Shown here: positions 7,001 to 7,930 of the stretch, piece after piece | How positions within the stretch are numbered: the stretch's first letter is position 1 | How the letters are laid out: every line of letters starts with the position of its first letter | Source: JBFMHD01 sp040752395 [NCBI: Candidatus Hydrogenedentota bacterium] | GTDB lineage: Bacteria; JBFMHD01 | Assembly: GCA_040752395.1 (NCBI GenBank) | Contig: JBFMHD010000126.1 | Location: 1-7,930 of the forward strand | DNA: 7,930 nt | Direction of reading: 5' to 3' | Position numbers and translations under genes: made by a program | Notes under the pieces: model-generated | What the model was told of the DNA's origin: nothing | The model's input: the letters and a program-made list of their open reading frames with translations, nothing else | The model's database searches: none

Positions 7001-7149
7001 GAAAAACATTGTAACTCTAATAATATCAAATAGAAGCAAGAGGCAAGATAAACAAACATCTGGTTTTTCATACCTTGTGTAGAGCGCAAAAACGCAAGAA
7101 CCCAATAACCCAATAGTGTAGAGCGCAAATTGTGCTCACGGCGATTCCT
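6994..7149 (-). repeat. Dispersed leader repeat, copy R2 (upstream of the aldolase)
   Basis: This is the same element as 2102-2223 in the same orientation relative to the downstream gene. Shared blocks on the minus strand, in order, are AGGAATC, TGCGCTCTACACTATTGGGT, TTATCTTGC, TTGATATTATTAGAGTTACA and TTTTTCAGAGGAG. Relative to R1 it has one extra base in the hairpin and a 33-nt extra module in the middle that carries a second copy of the GCGCTCTACAC unit. The plus-strand unit GTGTAGAGCGCAAA occurs at 7077-7090 and 7116-7129 here, and at 2191-2204 in R1. The element covers nearly the whole predicted 5' untranslated leader of the aldolase gene. Confidence 0.85.
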
Positions 7150-7159
7150 TTCTGTTTAC

Positions 7160-7188
7160 TATATACAATGTAATAAGAATTTATTCAA
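7160..7188 (-). promoter_or_regulatory. Candidate sigma-70-type promoter for the minus-strand cluster
   Basis: On the minus strand TTGAAT (7188-7183) is followed, after exactly 17 bases, by TATATA (7165-7160). Each box matches its consensus at 4 of 6 positions. Transcription would begin near 7153, just before the first base of repeat R2, leaving a leader of about 165 bases to the aldolase ATG. The match is modest and the DNA is AT-rich, so this is a prediction only. Confidence 0.45.
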
Positions 7189-7233
7189 GAATTATTTAAA
7201 CAATTACGATAAATTTATTGATAAGAGGTATCT

Positions 7234-7238
7234 GGAGG
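7234..7238 (+). promoter_or_regulatory. Shine-Dalgarno site of the secreted hypothetical gene
   Basis: GGAGG sits 7 bases before the ATG at 7246 and supports that start. I found no convincing plus-strand promoter boxes in the 140-base divergent spacer. Confidence 0.75.
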
Positions 7239-7245
7239 TATTATT

Positions 7246-7761
7246 ATGAATAAGATATATAGAATATTATTAGCGTGTATATTAATCATCGGTTTTTCTT
7301 CAACGCTCTTTGCTAAAAATATCTTTAGTGATTTAAAAAAATTGATAACAAAAAAGAGACAAGAGATCATCCAGACAAAGACAATATGGTTCACACTATA
7401 TCTAACAAACAACAAAACTATTGAGTGCCTTGATACAAAATCACCTTATAACCCGAGCAGTATAAAAGTTTTAACTGATTATGAATCTGTTTCAAAGATA
7501 CAATTAAAATATATTAAATATATTGATTTTTCTAAAACCAATAAAAATATTCTCGAGAACGAATGGGCTAATGCTGAGAACGATATAATACATCTTATTA
7601 ATAGCGATATAATGTCAGGAACCATAACTGGCTTTGCAGGCGATTCCTGTAAAATAGAAACACCCTATGGCACTCATAATGTATTATTGAACGGCGTTGA
7701 TTATATCATCATCGCAAAAAGAGAAGAACTCCCAAAGAAAGAAGAAAAAAAACAAGAATAA
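7246..7761 (+). CDS. Secreted or periplasmic hypothetical protein with two beta-rich segments
   Basis: I do not recognise a family for this 171-residue protein. Residues 1-23 look like a signal peptide (MNKIYR, then a hydrophobic core, ending SSTLFA before Lys24). An LLAC at 8-11 resembles a lipobox but lies too close to the N-terminus, with the hydrophobic core continuing after it. After a basic stretch (29-40), residues 49-94 and 123-156 each read like a small beta-barrel segment. Both have a pattern of substrate-like strand, glycine or polar turn, then a strand ending in a hydrophobic I-x-x-I/IDF or IIIA. The second contains GTITGFAGDSCKIETPYGT. An SH3- or Sm-like fold is a guess. The C-terminal tail is Lys/Glu-rich. 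The gene has a strong GGAGG site and is divergent from the minus-strand cluster. Confidence 0.8.
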   Translation: MNKIYRILLACILIIGFSSTLFAKNIFSDLKKLITKKRQEIIQTKTIWFTLYLTNNKTIECLDTKSPYNPSSIKVLTDYESVSKIQLKYIKYIDFSKTNKNILENEWANAENDIIHLINSDIMSGTITGFAGDSCKIETPYGTHNVLLNGVDYIIIAKREELPKKEEKKQE

Positions 7762-7770
7762 GTCATAACT

Positions 7771-7791
7771 TCCAGTTTTTGAATTACTGGA
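7771..7791 (+). terminator. Weak candidate terminator after the secreted hypothetical gene
   Basis: TCCAGT and ACTGGA form a 6-bp stem with a 9-base loop starting 10 bases after the stop codon, followed by TATATTTTA. The stem is short and the T-run is interrupted, so termination efficiency is doubtful. Confidence 0.35.
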
Positions 7792-7867
7792 TATATTTTA
7801 ATGACTATAGTTAAGCAGAAAATACAAGATAAAAATTCATAAAAAAGTGAATTTAAGAGTGTTATTT

Positions 7868-7930
7868 ATGTCTAATATTTTTTTATTGTTTGTGGGGAAC
7901 ATACACAAAGTATCAAAAATTAATTTTTTG
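7868..7930 (+). CDS. Possible start of a further gene, cut by the window edge
   Basis: An ATG at 7868 opens 21 codons (MSNIFLLFVGNIHKVSKINF and on) without a stop before the edge. The Shine-Dalgarno is weak (AAGAG, 7 bases away from the ATG). In DNA this AT-rich, 21 open codons carry little weight. The stretch between 7762 and 7867 holds only the hairpins at 7771-7791 and 7833-7854. Confidence 0.2.
   Translation, partial: MSNIFLLFVGNIHKVSKINFL

Noticed and set aside
7266-7278. Lipobox LLAC making the secreted hypothetical protein a lipoprotein
   Set aside because: The cysteine is residue 11, with only four hydrophobic residues before it; the hydrophobic core continues to about residue 23, which fits a signal peptide or anchor better.
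7801-7842. A 13-codon open frame starting with ATG at 7801
   Set aside because: It is too short, lacks a good ribosome binding site and has no recognisable product.
7833-7854. Inverted repeat AAATTCA / TGAATTT as a terminator or operator
   Set aside because: The 7-bp stem is almost all A-T with no following T-run, which is expected by chance in DNA of this composition.

Overview
This window is AT-rich bacterial DNA carrying one long, tightly packed minus-strand gene cluster (nine genes, the last cut by the left edge) and a divergent plus-strand gene at the right. In transcription order the cluster is: class II aldolase, class B acid phosphatase (AphA-like), GNAT acetyltransferase, tmk, yaaR-like (DUF327), holB, ricT (yaaT/PSP1), metG, tatD. 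From tmk to ricT the genes overlap by 4 bases at each junction, and metG and tatD also overlap by 4 bases, so a shared transcript with coupled translation is likely.

The order tmk - yaaR - holB - ricT - (gap) - metG - tatD matches the tmk to yabD region of Bacillus subtilis, as I recall it, with yaaQ/darA, yabA, yabB, yazA, rsmI and abrB missing. Shine-Dalgarno sites are clear (AGAGGAG, GGGAGG, GGAGG) and GTG starts occur. The layout is Firmicutes-like, but the AphA homologue and the repeat-rich spacers could equally suit an uncultured candidate phylum. I cannot place the organism from sequence reading alone.

The core genes are housekeeping: DNA precursor supply (Tmk), the clamp loader (HolB), an RNA maturation and developmental factor (RicT), tRNA charging (MetG) and a metal-dependent nuclease (TatD). 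The two upstream metabolic genes (aldolase and phosphatase) probably joined the same transcription unit. Region 7106-7245 is the divergent spacer and holds a plausible minus-strand promoter. Region 7762-7930 is mostly non-coding, with weak hairpins and perhaps the first codons of another gene.

The least ordinary element is a dispersed repeat of about 120-155 bp. It is present twice in the same orientation (2102-2223 and 6994-7149), each time filling the 5' leader of a gene (metG and the aldolase) and ending exactly in that gene's Shine-Dalgarno sequence. It contains a hairpin, short internal tandem units and a removable 33-nt module. No CRISPR array, tRNA, rRNA or transposase was seen.
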